Assembly (NCBI GenBank): GCA_017792445.1
Contig: CP051232.1
Coordinates: 2,144,001 to 2,208,000 of the forward strand
Direction: 5' to 3'
DNA length: 64,000 nt
From: Maritimibacter sp.
GTDB taxonomy: Bacteria > Pseudomonadota > Alphaproteobacteria > Rhodobacterales > Rhodobacteraceae
Below the pieces are notes generated by a model. It made no database searches. It saw nothing but the letters and a program-made list of their open reading frames with translations, and had not been told where the DNA came from. Of this stretch, positions 17,521-31,019 are shown piece by piece. A program made the position numbers and the translations under genes. The stretch's first letter is position 1. The number at the start of each line of letters is the position of its first letter.

Positions 17521-18470
17521 GCGGTGTCCTCCCTGTCTTGGGGCGTCTCTTCAGCCGAATGCCCGGCGGTCAGGATCTCTGCCGCCACGCCGACCGCGAT
17601 CGCCTGCGGATGTTTGCCCAGCGCCGGGTTTCCGATCGGGCAGCGGATGCGCGCGATCTGCTCCGGCGCATGCCCCAGAGCCGCCAGCCGCGACCGGAAC
17701 CGCGCCCACTTGGTCGCCGATCCGATCAGCCCCGCCGCACGGAAACCGTGGCCCAGCAGGCGGTGGCAGATCTCCAGATCCAGCGCATGAGAATAGGTCA
17801 GCACAAGGTGCTCGGCCTCTGAAGGGGCCAGCCGCACCGCGTCGGCGGGGTTCGCGGCAGGCAGCACCGTCACGCCCTCGGGCACATCCTCGGGAAACCG
17901 CTCCGGCCCGGTATCGACCCAGGTCACCGCCACGTCCGGCAACGGCGCCAGAACGCCGACCAGCGCGCGGCCGACATGGCCCGCGCCGTAGATCCAGACC
18001 GCCCGCGTCGCCCGGGCCACCGGCTCCAGCAGCCAGCCGCCGCGGAACATGGTCTCGACCGGCGCGCCCGCGTTCCGCGCTTTCACGGCCGCGCGCTTCA
18101 GCGGCAACGGTGCGTCGGCCTTGCCCTCAACCCGCCGAAGCACGAAGTCACCCGCGACAGTCTCCAGCCGCGCCGCGTCCCAGCACTCGCAGACCAGCAC
18201 CACCGCTCCGCCGCAGCACTGACCCAGCGCCGGTCCCAGCGGCTTGCGCGCGACCGCGTCCCGACCCGCAGTCAGCGCCGCCCGCGCCTCTGCCGCCGCC
18301 TCGTACTCCAAAGCGCCGCCGCCGATGGTGCCCGACTGTCCGTCGCCCCAGACCAGCATCGCCGCGCCGGCCTCGCGCGGGGCCGAGCCTTCGACACCGG
18401 CGACCACGACGCGCGCGACCCGCCCGTGACGGGCGAAGGCATCGGACAGGGCTGCGCGGTCGAAGCTCAT
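17502..18470 (-). CDS. xdhC: Xanthine dehydrogenase accessory protein XdhC
   Basis: 322 residues. The N-terminal XdhC/CoxI domain shows VVVAGVEGSAPREAGAAMLV, GTIGGGALEYEAA, and LGQCCGGAVVLVCE with the Cys pair; the C-terminal Rossmann domain shows VWIYGAGHVGRALVGVLAPL. XdhC binds sulphurated molybdenum cofactor and inserts it into the XdhB subunit. Its start overlaps the xdhB stop by four bases (ATGA), and its end overlaps the ATPase gene, showing tight coupling within the operon. Confidence 0.94.
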   Translation of the reverse strand: MSFDRAALSDAFARHGRVARVVVAGVEGSAPREAGAAMLVWGDGQSGTIGGGALEYEAAAEARAALTAGRDAVARKPLGPALGQCCGGAVVLVCECWDAARLETVAGDFVLRRVEGKADAPLPLKRAAVKARNAGAPVETMFRGGWLLEPVARATRAVWIYGAGHVGRALVGVLAPLPDVAVTWVDTGPERFPEDVPEGVTVLPAANPADAVRLAPSEAEHLVLTYSHALDLEICHRLLGHGFRAAGLIGSATKWARFRSRLAALGHAPEQIARIRCPIGNPALGKHPQAIAVGVAAEILTAGHSAEETPQDREDTAWQTRF

Positions 18471-20914
18471 GCGCGCACCCGGTTCACCGCGGCCAGCACC
18501 CGCTCTGCCGTGGCCGGCGCGTCAAGCGACGGATAGTCAGAGCCGCAGGACGCCACCGCGTCCGACAAGGCCATCAGCGCCGAGATGCCCAGCATGAACG
18601 GCGGCTCTCCCACCGCTTTCGAGCGATAGATCGACTCTTCGCGGTTCGCGCCGTCCCACAGCGCCACGTTGAACACGTCGGGACGGTCGGAACAGGCGGG
18701 GATCTTGTAGGTCGAGGGCGCATGCGTGGTCAGCCGGCCCTTGTCGTTCCACACCAGTTCCTCGGTCGTCAGCCAGCCCGCGCCCTGAACATAGCCGCCC
18801 TCGATCTGCCCCACATCCAGCGCCGGGTTCAGCGAGGCGCCGACGTCATGCAGGATGTCGGTGCGCAGGATACGGTTTTCGCCGGTCAGCGTGTCGATCA
18901 CCACTTCGGTCACCGCCGCGCCATATGCGAAATAGAAGAACGGTCGCCCACGCCCCTGCGCCCGGTCCCAGTTGACCTTGGGTGTCTTGTAAAAGCCGGT
19001 GGCCGACAGACCGACCCGCCCGGCGTAACACTTCTGCGCGGCCTCCGCGAAACTGTAGCTTGCGCCGCCCACCGTGACCTGCCCGTCGGAAAACACGACG
19101 TCCGCAGCCTCGGCCTGGTGCTCGCCGGCCAGGAACTCGGCCATTCGGTCGCGGATCGTGTCGCAGGCGATCTTCACCGCCATGCCGTTCAGATCCGACC
19201 CGGACGACGCGGCGGTGGCCGAGGTGTTCGGCACCTTGCCGGTGTCCGTCGCGGTGATCTTCACCATCTCCAGCGGCACGCCGAACCGCGCCGCCGCCAC
19301 CTGCGCGACCTTCTGGAACAGCCCCTGTCCCATCTCGGTGCCGCCATGGTTCATGTGGATCGAGCCGTCCTGGTAGACATGCACCAGCGCGCCGGCCTGG
19401 TTCAGGTGCGTCAGGGTGAACGAGATCCCGAATTTCACCGGCGCGAAGGCGATGCCGCGCTTCAACACCGGGTTCTTCGCATTCCACTCGGCCACCGCAG
19501 CGCGCCGCGCGTGATAGTCCGAGGACTCGACCAGCGCGTCTGTCATCTCGTGCAGGATGAAATCCTCGACCGGCATGTGGTAGGGCGTGACCTGCACCCC
19601 GGCCGGGTCCGGCGCCACGCCGCCCGCCGCTTCGTCCACCGCGCCCGCCGAGCCTCGGGACGCCATGTCGCGATGCGCATCGGGCCCGTCCAGTTCCGGC
19701 TGCTTCTTTGGTCCGGAAATATCCCGGGGGGGCGCCGCAGGCGCGGGGGCAGAGCCCCCGCTGACGTCTGCCATCTCGCGATAATAGTTGACGCGGCGCA
19801 CCTCCAACGGGTCCTTGCCCAATGCGTGCGCAACGTGATCCACGACCCGCTCGATCCCCAGCATCCCCTGCGGTCCGCCAAAGCCGCGATAGGCGGTGGC
19901 GGACTGGGTATTGGTTTTCAGCCGGTGGCTGACGATCCGGCAGGCGGGCAGGAAATACGCGTTGTCCGAGTGCAGCATCGCCCGGTCCGCCACCGGCAGC
20001 GACAGGTCCATCGACCAGCCGCAGCGGACGTAGTGGGTGAAATCCACCCCGGCGATCCGGCCTTCGTCATCGAAGCCCACGCGATAGCCGATGCGGAAGT
20101 CGTGCCGCTTGCCGGTGATCGTCATGTCGTCGTCGCGGTCGTAGCGCATCTTGCAGGGTCGGCCCGTCATGGCGGCTGCCACGGCGCAGATGCAGGCCAG
20201 CGCGTTGCCCTGGCTTTCCTTGCCGCCGAACCCGCCGCCCATCCGGCGCGTCTCGACCCGGACCGCGTGCATCGGCACGCCCAGCGTTTCGGCCACCTTG
20301 TGCTGGATCTCGGTCGGGTGCTGGGTCGAACTGTGCACCAGCATGTCGCCGCCTTCCTGCGGCAGGGCCAGCGCGGCCTGTCCCTCGAGGTAGAAATGCT
20401 CTTGCCCGCCCATTTCAAGCGTGCCCTCGATGGTATGCGCCGCGCCGGACAAGGCAGTCTCGACATCGCCGATGGCCCATGTCACCGGGCCGCCTTCGAA
20501 ATAGCTCTCGGCGGCCATGGCCTCATCGACCGTCAGGACCGGCGTCAGTTCCTGGTACTCGACCTTTGCCAACCGCGCCGCTTTGCGGGCGGCAAGGTGA
20601 GTTTCGGCGACCACCGCGAACAGCGCCTGCCCGAGGTAGAAAACCTCGCCTTCGGCCAGCAGCGGTTCGTCGTGGATCGAGGGCGATACATCGTTCGCGC
20701 CGGGGATGTCCTCTGCCGTCAGAACGGCGACGACGCCCGGGGTCGCGCGCACGGGGTCCAGGTCCATCGACAGGACGCGCCCCCGCGCGATGGCGGAAAG
20801 GCCGAAGGCCAGCGACAGGCAGGTCGCGGGAACCGGGATGTCGTCGACATAGCGCGCCGCGCCGGTGACATGCAGATGAGCGGTGTCGTGCGGAAGCGGT
20901 TTCGCGACACTCAT
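18467..20914 (-). CDS. xdhB: Xanthine dehydrogenase molybdopterin subunit, carrying a translated repeat
   Basis: 815 residues. Molybdenum-site motifs: [15 protein letters not shown] near residue 228, [14 protein letters not shown] near 345, [18 protein letters not shown] near 525, and the catalytic Glu in [16 protein letters not shown] near 775. The subunit binds Mo-cofactor and hydroxylates hypoxanthine and xanthine. Between VRRVNYYRE and [13 protein letters not shown], where relatives have only a short linker as I remember them, there are about 55 extra residues. Residues about 385-405 ([20 protein letters not shown]) are the direct translation of the palindromic repeat at 19701-19760. The frame stays open, so a full-length enzyme with a surface loop is expected. 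Confidence 0.95.
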   Translation of the reverse strand: MSVAKPLPHDTAHLHVTGAARYVDDIPVPATCLSLAFGLSAIARGRVLSMDLDPVRATPGVVAVLTAEDIPGANDVSPSIHDEPLLAEGEVFYLGQALFAVVAETHLAARKAARLAKVEYQELTPVLTVDEAMAAESYFEGGPVTWAIGDVETALSGAAHTIEGTLEMGGQEHFYLEGQAALALPQEGGDMLVHSSTQHPTEIQHKVAETLGVPMHAVRVETRRMGGGFGGKESQGNALACICAVAAAMTGRPCKMRYDRDDDMTITGKRHDFRIGYRVGFDDEGRIAGVDFTHYVRCGWSMDLSLPVADRAMLHSDNAYFLPACRIVSHRLKTNTQSATAYRGFGGPQGMLGIERVVDHVAHALGKDPLEVRRVNYYREMADVSGGSAPAPAAPPRDISGPKKQPELDGPDAHRDMASRGSAGAVDEAAGGVAPDPAGVQVTPYHMPVEDFILHEMTDALVESSDYHARRAAVAEWNAKNPVLKRGIAFAPVKFGISFTLTHLNQAGALVHVYQDGSIHMNHGGTEMGQGLFQKVAQVAAARFGVPLEMVKITATDTGKVPNTSATAASSGSDLNGMAVKIACDTIRDRMAEFLAGEHQAEAADVVFSDGQVTVGGASYSFAEAAQKCYAGRVGLSATGFYKTPKVNWDRAQGRGRPFFYFAYGAAVTEVVIDTLTGENRILRTDILHDVGASLNPALDVGQIEGGYVQGAGWLTTEELVWNDKGRLTTHAPSTYKIPACSDRPDVFNVALWDGANREESIYRSKAVGEPPFMLGISALMALSDAVASCGSDYPSLDAPATAERVLAAVNRVRA
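19701..19760 (-). repeat. Double-hairpin repeat, copy B, inside xdhB
   Basis: On the minus strand: GGGGGC-TCT-GCCCCC, then GCGCC-TGC-GGCGC, then a C-run, GGGATATTTCCGGACC and AAAGAAGCA. Its first 30 plus-strand bases are identical to copy A at 15940. It is in frame and stop-free in xdhB, encoding about 20 residues. Confidence 0.9.
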
Positions 20915-22305
20915 GCCGACACCTCCAGAACGCTCGTGGCGCCCGCGCCGGTGTCTTCGAGGAAATAGCGCGTCAGCATGTTGCGCGCGGTCTCCAGCCG
21001 ATAGGCGGCGGACGCCCGCATGTCCGACAACGGGCTATAGTCCTGCGCCCATGCGTCGGCGGCGGCATCGACGGTGTCCTGCGTCCACGGCTTGCCGGTG
21101 ATCGCGGCCTCGACGGCGGCAGCGCGTTTGGGCGTTCCCGCCATGCCGCCGAAGGCGATGCGCGCGGCGGTTACCATGCCATCCTCGACGGTGATGTTGA
21201 AACAGCCGCAGACGGCGGAAATATCCTGATCGAACCGTTTCGAAAGCTTGTAACAGCGCAGCCGGTCGGGCTGGCGCGGGAAGCTGACGGCTTCCACGAA
21301 TTCCCCCTTGGCGCGGTCCTGCTTGCCATATTCGATGAAGAACTCTTCCAGCGGCAGGCTGCGGCGGGCGTCGCCCTTGCGCAGATGCAGCGTGGCTCCC
21401 AGCGCGATCAGCGCGGGCGGGCTGTCTCCGATGGGCGAGCCGTTGGCGATGTTGCCGCCGATGGTCGCGGCGTTGCGCACCTGCGTCGAGCCGTAGCGGC
21501 GGATCATCTCGGCGAAGGACGGATGCAGGTCGGCCATCGCCGCGCCCACGTCGGTCAGCGAGGTGACGGCGCCGATCTCCACCGCGTCTTCGCCGATGTC
21601 CACGTACTTCAGGTCGGCCACGCCGTTCAGGAACGCCAGTTCCTTGAGGTCGCGCAGCGCTTTCGTGACCCACAGCCCCACGTCGGTCGCACCGCCCACA
21701 AGCGTCGCGTCGGGATGCGCCGCGTACCATTGGGCCAGGTCGTCCGAGGATCTCGGCAGGGCCATGTCGCCCTCGGGCGCGGCCAGCTCGCCAAGCTTCG
21801 ACAGGTCCTCGGTCATCCAGTCCGGCACCGGCTCCGATGCCGCGGCCTCGGCGGCGCGGACGATCGGGGCGTACCCGGTGCAGCGGCACAGGTTGCCCGC
21901 AAGAACGTCGTCGTGATCGGTGCGCCCGTTCAGATGGGCGCAGGCCATCGAGACGACGAAGCCCGGCGTGCAAAAGCCGCACTGGCTACCGTGCAGGTCG
22001 ACCATCGCCTGCTGTACCGGATGCAGCGCGCCATCGGGTCCGGCGATGCCCTCGACCGTACGGACGGCCTTGCCGTGAAGCTGCGGCAGGAACAGGATAC
22101 AGGCGTTCACCGCTCGCGCGCCCTCGGCGTCGGTGACCATCACCGTGCAGGCGCCGCAGTCGCCCTCGTTGCAGCCTTCCTTGGTGCCCTTCAGGCCGCG
22201 CCCCTCGCGCAGCCAGTCAAGAAGTGTCGTGGTCGGAGAGATGTCACTGGCAATGACCGGGTCTCCGTTCAGGAGAAACGTGATCTGGCCCGTCTGCTGG
22301 CCCAT
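20911..22305 (-). CDS. xdhA: Xanthine dehydrogenase FAD/[2Fe-2S] subunit
   Basis: 464 residues from ATG 22305 ([17 protein letters not shown]), where homology begins; the frame runs further upstream without family features. Two [2Fe-2S] clusters: plant ferredoxin type [14 protein letters not shown] near residue 46, and [10 protein letters not shown] with [13 protein letters not shown]. The FAD domain has [18 protein letters not shown] and [20 protein letters not shown]. Electrons from the Mo site in XdhB pass through these to NAD. The stop overlaps xdhB by four bases. First gene of the seven-gene purine operon; the 350 bp upstream hold the divergent promoter region. Confidence 0.95.
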   Translation of the reverse strand: MGQQTGQITFLLNGDPVIASDISPTTTLLDWLREGRGLKGTKEGCNEGDCGACTVMVTDAEGARAVNACILFLPQLHGKAVRTVEGIAGPDGALHPVQQAMVDLHGSQCGFCTPGFVVSMACAHLNGRTDHDDVLAGNLCRCTGYAPIVRAAEAAASEPVPDWMTEDLSKLGELAAPEGDMALPRSSDDLAQWYAAHPDATLVGGATDVGLWVTKALRDLKELAFLNGVADLKYVDIGEDAVEIGAVTSLTDVGAAMADLHPSFAEMIRRYGSTQVRNAATIGGNIANGSPIGDSPPALIALGATLHLRKGDARRSLPLEEFFIEYGKQDRAKGEFVEAVSFPRQPDRLRCYKLSKRFDQDISAVCGCFNITVEDGMVTAARIAFGGMAGTPKRAAAVEAAITGKPWTQDTVDAAADAWAQDYSPLSDMRASAAYRLETARNMLTRYFLEDTGAGATSVLEVSA

Positions 22306-22516
22306 TCGTGTACCATGGCCGCTTTCTCTTCGCGCAGGGTCGTTGCCCCGCGTTGCGCCAGACCCGATGCGGCGGAAAGCCGGGCGCCCCCTGATTGCAT
22401 TGGCCAGCAAAGCCGCCGAATGCTCAAATGGCAAGCACTTGCGCAGGAAAAAGCCGGTGCGCGGCTGCGATAAATGACGTTATTCGGCGCGTTTGCCGCG
22501 CAAATGGGCGGCGGCT

Positions 22517-22532
22517 GACGCCGTTCGGCGTC
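22517..22532. other. Small hairpin in the xdhA / DUF6544-like divergent region
   Basis: GACGCC-GTTC-GGCGTC, 6-bp stem with a tetraloop, in the spacer between xdhA (start 22305) and the plus-strand gene starting at 22657. It may be an operator or a structured leader; nothing in the sequence tells which. Confidence 0.3.
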
Positions 22533-22656
22533 TGAGACGGGCTTGTATTACCTCGGGTTGCGCGAGAAGTTGCCCACGCGCGCGGCACGCCTTGTTTCGG
22601 CCCCGGCCGCGCGCCACGGAATGCAGGCACGGGGTCAGCGGGAGAGACCGGGCAGA

Positions 22657-23472
22657 ATGGAAGTCCTGACGATTGTCGGCATCTGCGCTGCGGCGCTTGT
22701 CCTTGCGCTGCTGATCGCGCGGGCGCGTTTCGGCGCGTTCGTCGCGGGGCTGGAGGCAAAGCTGGGACGGAACCCGCCGGTGCCCGTCGCCGACCGCCTG
22801 CCGCCGCGCGTGCGCGAATTCGCCCAGCGATGCGATGCCTCGGCGGACGACATCGCGGTGCGGGTCCGGCTGACCCAACTGGCCGAGTTGCAGCGAGAGG
22901 CGGGCGGGCCGTGGTACTGGCTCGAGGCCCGGCAGACCATCGTGACGGGCGAGCCCGGTTTCGTCTGGGAAGGCTGGCGCCCGTTCTGCGGCACGACGAA
23001 AGTGCGCGTGGTGGACAGCCTTGTGAATGGTGTCGGGCGTCTGCGGGTGCAGATCGTCGGGCTGATCCGGATCATCGAGGCGAAGGGCGTCGAGGTCGAT
23101 CGCGGTGAGGCGATGCGCTATCTGGCGGAACTGCCTTGGGCGCCGGATGCGATCCTCGGCAATCCTGCGGTTTCATGGGCGATGGACGGCGACGACTGGG
23201 CCGTGGCGTCGACAGATACGACGGGCGGGCCGGTTTCGGTTCGGTTCCGCTTCGACGGGGCCGGCGACATCGTCGAGTTCTTCGCCAAGGACCGCCCGGC
23301 GCTTCAGCCCGGAGGCGGGGTGAAGTTGTGTGACTGGCGCGGCTATTTCCGCAACTACCGCATGATCGGCACCCGCCGCATCCCGTCGGAAGGCGAGGTC
23401 GGCTATGTCGAGGACGGCACCTATCGCGCGTATTTCCAGGGCCGCGTGACCGGCTACGACACCGACCACTGA
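22657..23472 (+). CDS. DUF6544-like membrane-anchored protein
   Basis: 271 residues from ATG 22657. One N-terminal transmembrane helix (MEVLTIVGICAAALVLALLI) is followed by a soluble domain: LPPRVREFAQRC, RVRLTQLAELQREAGGPWYW, FVWEGWRPFCGTTKVRVVDS, EAMRYLAELPWAPDAIL, and VGYVEDGTYRAYFQGRVTGY at the C-terminus. This layout matches a widespread uncharacterised bacterial family (DUF6544). The frame continues 38 codons upstream without a start context. No function is known to me. Confidence 0.75.
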   Translation: MEVLTIVGICAAALVLALLIARARFGAFVAGLEAKLGRNPPVPVADRLPPRVREFAQRCDASADDIAVRVRLTQLAELQREAGGPWYWLEARQTIVTGEPGFVWEGWRPFCGTTKVRVVDSLVNGVGRLRVQIVGLIRIIEAKGVEVDRGEAMRYLAELPWAPDAILGNPAVSWAMDGDDWAVASTDTTGGPVSVRFRFDGAGDIVEFFAKDRPALQPGGGVKLCDWRGYFRNYRMIGTRRIPSEGEVGYVEDGTYRAYFQGRVTGYDTDH

Positions 23473-23529
23473 GCGCGCAATTCAGCACGGCGCGGATGGG
23501 CGCGGTCGTGTTGGTCCGCCGCGTGGAGA

Positions 23530-23593
23530 GGGGGCGCTGCCCCCGCGCGCTTTGCGCGCTCCCCCGGGATATTTGAGGACCGGAGAAGCAAGG
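23530..23593 (+). repeat. Double-hairpin repeat, copy C
   Basis: GGGGGC-GCT-GCCCCC (23530-23544), GCGCGC-TTT-GCGCGC (23545-23559), CCCCCGGGATATTTGAGGACCGGAGAAGCAAGG. It lies between the DUF6544-like gene and dnaE, on the plus strand, about 80 bp before the dnaE start. Confidence 0.88.
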
Positions 23594-23674
23594 GCGTCGG
23601 GTCACGCCGATCAGAAGGTGCAAGGACGCGATTTGCGGATTCCACACCGGCCGGTCGTGGGGTAGCGTGGCGCC

Positions 23675-27205
<3,531 letters not shown>

Positions 27206-27265
27206 GCTTCTTCTCTTGTCCAATACCTCGGGGGAGTCACCGAAGGTGACGGGGGCAGAGCCCCC
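27206..27265 (-). repeat. Double-hairpin repeat, copy D
   Basis: On the minus strand: GGGGGC-TCT-GCCCCC, then GTCACC-TTC-GGTGAC, CTCCCCCGAGGTATTGGACAAGAGAAGAAGC. It begins at the base after the dnaE stop codon and ends 12 bases from the slyX stop. Its second stem has a sequence unlike copies B and C but the same length and pairing. Confidence 0.85.
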
Positions 27266-27277
27266 GCGCCCGGCCCG

Positions 27278-27487
27278 TTACCAGTGCGGCGGCTTCTGGT
27301 CGGCCAGTGCGATGGAGCCTTCGCCGTCGGCTTCGCGTTCCGCCTCGCGCTCCATCAGCAGTCCGACACGGCGCTGAAGGCGCTCGATCTCGCGGGCCTG
27401 GCCTGCGACCACGTCCGACAGTTCGTCCGTCACCCGTTGCAGGTGGGACAGCTTTTCCTCCAGGGCGTCCAGTCGCGTATCCGTCAT
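27278..27487 (-). CDS. slyX: SlyX-like coiled-coil protein
   Basis: 69 residues: [20 protein letters not shown] continues as one amphipathic coiled coil ([20 protein letters not shown]), with the short C-terminal KPPHW tail typical of SlyX. Function is unknown in all bacteria. It is divergent from hisS with 100 bp between starts, and repeat copy D lies just downstream. Confidence 0.85.
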   Translation of the reverse strand: MTDTRLDALEEKLSHLQRVTDELSDVVAGQAREIERLQRRVGLLMEREAEREADGEGSIALADQKPPHW

Positions 27488-27587
27488 GCGTTTCCCTTAC
27501 TCCCGCACCGGGGGCGCTGTCGAGCCGCCGCGGCCGTCCTTGCCCCCAATGCGGCCTTCCGCTAGACCGCGCCGCGAACCCAACCGG

Positions 27588-29087
27588 ATGGATACGACCA
27601 TGGCCAAGCAGAAGAAACAGCCGCGCCCCAAGGCAGAGACGCCCAAAGGATTCCGCGACTATTTCGGCCATGAGGTCACCGAGCGGCAAGAGATGCTGAA
27701 CCGGATCGCCGAGGTCTACCGGCGCTACGGCTTCGATGCGCTGGAAAGCTCGGGGGTCGAGACGGTCGAGGCGCTGGGCAAATTCCTTCCCGACGTCGAC
27801 CGCCCGAACGAGGGCGTGTTCGCGTGGCAGGAGGATGACGACAAGACGTGGCTGGCGCTGCGCTATGACCTGACGGCGCCCTTGGCCCGCGTCTATGCGC
27901 AGCACCGCAACGATCTGCCGACGCCATACCGCCGCTATGCGATGGGGCCGGTCTGGCGCAACGAGAAGCCGGGGCCGGGGCGGTTCCGCCAGTTCTATCA
28001 GTGCGATGCGGATACCGTGGGGGCGCCCAATGTCGCTGCGGATGCCGAGATTTGCGGGATGCTGGCCGACGCGCTGGAGACCGTGGGCATTCCGCGCGGC
28101 GACTACATCGTGCGGGTCAACAACCGGAAGGTCCTGAACGGCGTGATGGAAGTCGCGGGCGTGCTGGACCCCAACGATCCCGACAGGTTCGTGACCGAGC
28201 GGGGCATCGTCCTGCGCGCCATCGACAAGCTGGACCGACTGGGCGAGGACGGCGTGCGGGCGCTGCTCGGCGAGGGGCGCAAGGACGAGTCGGGCGATTT
28301 CACCAAGGGTGCGGGGCTTGGGCCCGAGCAGGCCGAGATCGTCATGGGCTTCATGGCGGCCCGCCGCGAGGATGGTCCGGCCACCGTCGCCGCGCTGCGG
28401 GGGCTGGTTCAGGGGTCGGCCACCGGTGAGAGCGGCGTTCAGGAACTGGAAACCATCGCCGAACTGCTGGACGGGCAGGGTCTTGGACCGGAGCAGATCA
28501 TCATAGACCCCTCCGTCGTGCGCGGTCTCGGCTACTACACCGGCCCGGTGTTCGAGGCGGAGCTGACCTTCGAGATCCTCGACGAGAAGGGCCGCCCGCG
28601 TCAGTTCGGCTCGGTTGCCGGGGGCGGGCGCTATGACGATCTGGTCAAGCGGTTCACCGGGCAGGAAGTGCCGGCGACGGGTATCTCGATCGGGGTCGAC
28701 CGGCTGCTGGCCGCGCTGCGCGCGAAGGGCCGGGTCGAAGGGTCAGCGCAGGGGCCGGTGCTGATCACCGTGATGGATCGCGACCGCATGGGCGATTATC
28801 AGAAGATGGCCGCTGAATTGCGCGGTGCGGGCATCCGGGCCGAGGTCTATCTGGGCAACCCCAAGAACTTCGGCAATCAGCTGAAATACGCGGACAAGCG
28901 CGACTGCCCGCTGGCGATCATCGAAGGCGAGGACGAGAAGGCGCGCGGCGTCGTGACCGTCAAGGATCTGGTTTTGGGCAAGAGGCTGGCCGAAGGGCTG
29001 AGCCACGAAGAGTGGAAGGAACAGCCCGCGCAGGAAGAGATCGCGCGCGGCAACCTTCTGGCCTACGTCCAAGAGAAGCTGGGCTGA
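27588..29087 (+). CDS. hisS: Histidyl-tRNA synthetase
   Basis: 499 residues from ATG 27588 ([15 protein letters not shown]); the frame extends upstream without family sequence. Class II motifs: [18 protein letters not shown] near residue 20, motif 2 in [20 protein letters not shown] near 110, histidine A motif in [17 protein letters not shown], motif 3 in [14 protein letters not shown] near 345 and [10 protein letters not shown]. The anticodon-binding domain closes the protein. Its stop shares one base with the hisZ start (TGATG), giving a hisS-hisZ-hisG operon. Confidence 0.97.
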   Translation: MDTTMAKQKKQPRPKAETPKGFRDYFGHEVTERQEMLNRIAEVYRRYGFDALESSGVETVEALGKFLPDVDRPNEGVFAWQEDDDKTWLALRYDLTAPLARVYAQHRNDLPTPYRRYAMGPVWRNEKPGPGRFRQFYQCDADTVGAPNVAADAEICGMLADALETVGIPRGDYIVRVNNRKVLNGVMEVAGVLDPNDPDRFVTERGIVLRAIDKLDRLGEDGVRALLGEGRKDESGDFTKGAGLGPEQAEIVMGFMAARREDGPATVAALRGLVQGSATGESGVQELETIAELLDGQGLGPEQIIIDPSVVRGLGYYTGPVFEAELTFEILDEKGRPRQFGSVAGGGRYDDLVKRFTGQEVPATGISIGVDRLLAALRAKGRVEGSAQGPVLITVMDRDRMGDYQKMAAELRGAGIRAEVYLGNPKNFGNQLKYADKRDCPLAIIEGEDEKARGVVTVKDLVLGKRLAEGLSHEEWKEQPAQEEIARGNLLAYVQEKLG

Positions 29088-30187
29088 TGAGCGGCAATCT
29101 GGCGCTGGACGCCGAGATCGCCCGGCTGACCGACCTGTTCCAGCAGGCGGGCGGGCAATTGGTGGACCTGCCGGTTTTGCAGCCCGCCGAGACGTTGCTG
29201 GACCTGTATGGCGAGGACATCCGCGCGCGCGCCTACGTCACCCACGACCCGCTGGCGGGCGAGATGATGCTGCGGCCGGACTTCACCGTGCCGGTGGTGC
29301 AGATGCACATGCAGGGCGGTCCGTCGCCTGCGCGCTATGCCTATGCGGGCAAGGTGTTCCGGATTCAGGAGCTCGATAGCGACCGGCCGCCGGAATACGA
29401 TCAGGTCGGGTTCGAGTTGTTCGACGGCGCCGATCCGGCGGCTGCGGATGCCGAGGTGTTCGCTTTGTTCTCGGCGGCGATGGCGCATATGAACCTGCGC
29501 GCCGTGATCGGCGACATCGGCATTCTGCTGGCCGCCGTGCGCGGGCTGTCGACGCCCGATTTCCGCAAGGGGGCTTTGCTACGTCACGTCTGGCGGCCGC
29601 GCCGGTTCCGGGCGCTGGTCGACCGCTACTCGGGCCGCGCCGCGAAACCCGCGGGCCGGGCGGAGTTGCTGAAGGCGTTTTCCGAGGGCCGCGATGTGCT
29701 GGCCAAGGCCGGTCCGCTGATCGGCCTGCGGTCGCAGGACGAGATCGAGGCGCGGCTGAAGGTGCTGGTCGCCGATGCCGCCGAGCCGCCCCTGTCGGCA
29801 GCCGAGACGGACCTGCTGGACCAGATCGTCACTTTGCGGGAAAGCGCGCCGATGGCGTTGGAACGTCTGCGCGACATTGCGGTGGACATGCCCGCCATCG
29901 CCCCCGCCGTCGCGAAGGTCGAGGCGCGGCTGGACGCGATGGCGCAGCGCGGCGTCGATGTCGAGGCGCTGGAGTTCGAGGGCGGCTATGGCCGGACCTC
30001 GATGGAATATTACGACGGTTTCGTCTTCGGCCTGTCGTCGATGGCGCGGCCCGATCTGCCGCCGGTGGCCACGGGCGGCCGCTATGACGCGCTGACCCGC
30101 GCGCTGGGCGGTGGCGCGGCGATCCCCGCCGTGGGCGGCGTGGTGCGCCCGTCGCTGGCGCTGCAACTGGCGGAGGCGGGGCAATGA
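29087..30187 (+). CDS. hisZ: ATP phosphoribosyltransferase regulatory subunit HisZ
   Basis: 366 residues, a catalytic-dead paralogue of histidyl-tRNA synthetase: MMLRPDFTVPVVQMHMQGG, PARYAYAGKVFRIQELDSD and VATGGRYDALTRALGGG recall motifs 2 and 3 without the full amino-acid pocket. HisZ assembles with short-form HisG to make the first enzyme of histidine synthesis and gives it feedback control. The start is the ATG within TGATG at the end of hisS; its end overlaps hisG by four bases. Confidence 0.92.
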   Translation: MSGNLALDAEIARLTDLFQQAGGQLVDLPVLQPAETLLDLYGEDIRARAYVTHDPLAGEMMLRPDFTVPVVQMHMQGGPSPARYAYAGKVFRIQELDSDRPPEYDQVGFELFDGADPAAADAEVFALFSAAMAHMNLRAVIGDIGILLAAVRGLSTPDFRKGALLRHVWRPRRFRALVDRYSGRAAKPAGRAELLKAFSEGRDVLAKAGPLIGLRSQDEIEARLKVLVADAAEPPLSAAETDLLDQIVTLRESAPMALERLRDIAVDMPAIAPAVAKVEARLDAMAQRGVDVEALEFEGGYGRTSMEYYDGFVFGLSSMARPDLPPVATGGRYDALTRALGGGAAIPAVGGVVRPSLALQLAEAGQ

Positions 30188-30882
30188 CCGTGAAGCTGGG
30201 CGTGCCGTCCAAGGGACGGCTGATGGAGAAGACCTTCGACTGGTTCGGCTCGCGCGGCGTGACCCTGTCGAAAGCCGGGTCAGAGCGCGAGTACTCTGGC
30301 GTGGTCGAGGGTGTCGGGGGCGTCGAACTGGTGCTGCTGTCGGCGGGCGAGATCCCGCGCGAACTGCACCGCGGACGCATCCACCTTGGCGTCACGGGAA
30401 CCGACCTTGTGCGCGAGAAGCTGGCGCACTGGGACCAGTCGGTGAAAGAACTGGCGCCGCTTGGGTTCGGCCACGCGGACCTGATCATCGCGGTGCCGCG
30501 GGCATGGGTAGATGTCGAGACGCTGGACGATCTTGACGCCGTCGCCTCGAACTTCCGCCGCCTGCACGGTCACCGGATGCGGATCGCCACCAAGTATCAC
30601 CGGATGGTCCGCGAGTTCCTGCGCGAGCACGGCGTCGCCGACTATCTGTTGGTCGACAGTCAGGGCGCGACCGAGGGGACGGTGAAGAACCTGACCGCAG
30701 AGGCGATTGCCGACATCACCTCTACGGGCGAGACGCTGCGGGCCAATCACCTGAAGATCATCGGTGGCGAGCCGGTGCACCGCAGTCAGGCCACGCTGTT
30801 CAAGTCGCGCAACGCCCACTGGGCGGACGGCGAGCGGGACGCGTACCGGGCGATGATGCGGATGCTCGATCTGGACGGCTGA
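30184..30882 (+). CDS. hisG: ATP phosphoribosyltransferase, short form
   Basis: 232 residues, the short form that lacks the C-terminal regulatory domain and so needs HisZ, encoded just upstream. Conserved stretches: LGVPSKGRLMEKTFDWF at the N-terminus, HLGVTGTDLVREKL near 68, RIATKYHRMVREFLREHGV near 135 and the PRPP-binding SQGATEGTVKNLTAEAIADI near 160. It condenses ATP with PRPP to start histidine synthesis. Confidence 0.96.
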   Translation: MTVKLGVPSKGRLMEKTFDWFGSRGVTLSKAGSEREYSGVVEGVGGVELVLLSAGEIPRELHRGRIHLGVTGTDLVREKLAHWDQSVKELAPLGFGHADLIIAVPRAWVDVETLDDLDAVASNFRRLHGHRMRIATKYHRMVREFLREHGVADYLLVDSQGATEGTVKNLTAEAIADITSTGETLRANHLKIIGGEPVHRSQATLFKSRNAHWADGERDAYRAMMRMLDLDG

Positions 30883-30967
30883 CGCTTTTGGCGCGCGGCG
30901 CACGTTGTGGTTGTGCTGCAACGTGCGGGAGACGCCTTGAACCGTTCCGAGAAACTCATTCTCCGCC

Positions 30968-31006
30968 GCCGTTTTGAGTGCTATGTGAAGCACATAACAA
31001 AACGGC
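30968..31006 (+). promoter_or_regulatory. Long interrupted hairpin in the leader of the outer-membrane barrel gene
   Basis: GCCGTTTTG (30968-30976) pairs with CAAAACGGC (30998-31006), and TATGTG (30982-30987) pairs with CACATA (30991-30996), leaving an asymmetric internal loop. It ends 13 bases before the ATG at 31020. It could be an operator dyad or an mRNA structure over the ribosome-binding region. Confidence 0.55.
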
Positions 31007-31019
31007 AACGAGCAGTTTC

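Noticed and set aside
14527-20968. Two open frames of more than 1000 codons on the plus strand across the transporter and xdh genes
   Set aside because: They cross several certain minus-strand genes and show Arg/Pro/His-rich text without domains.
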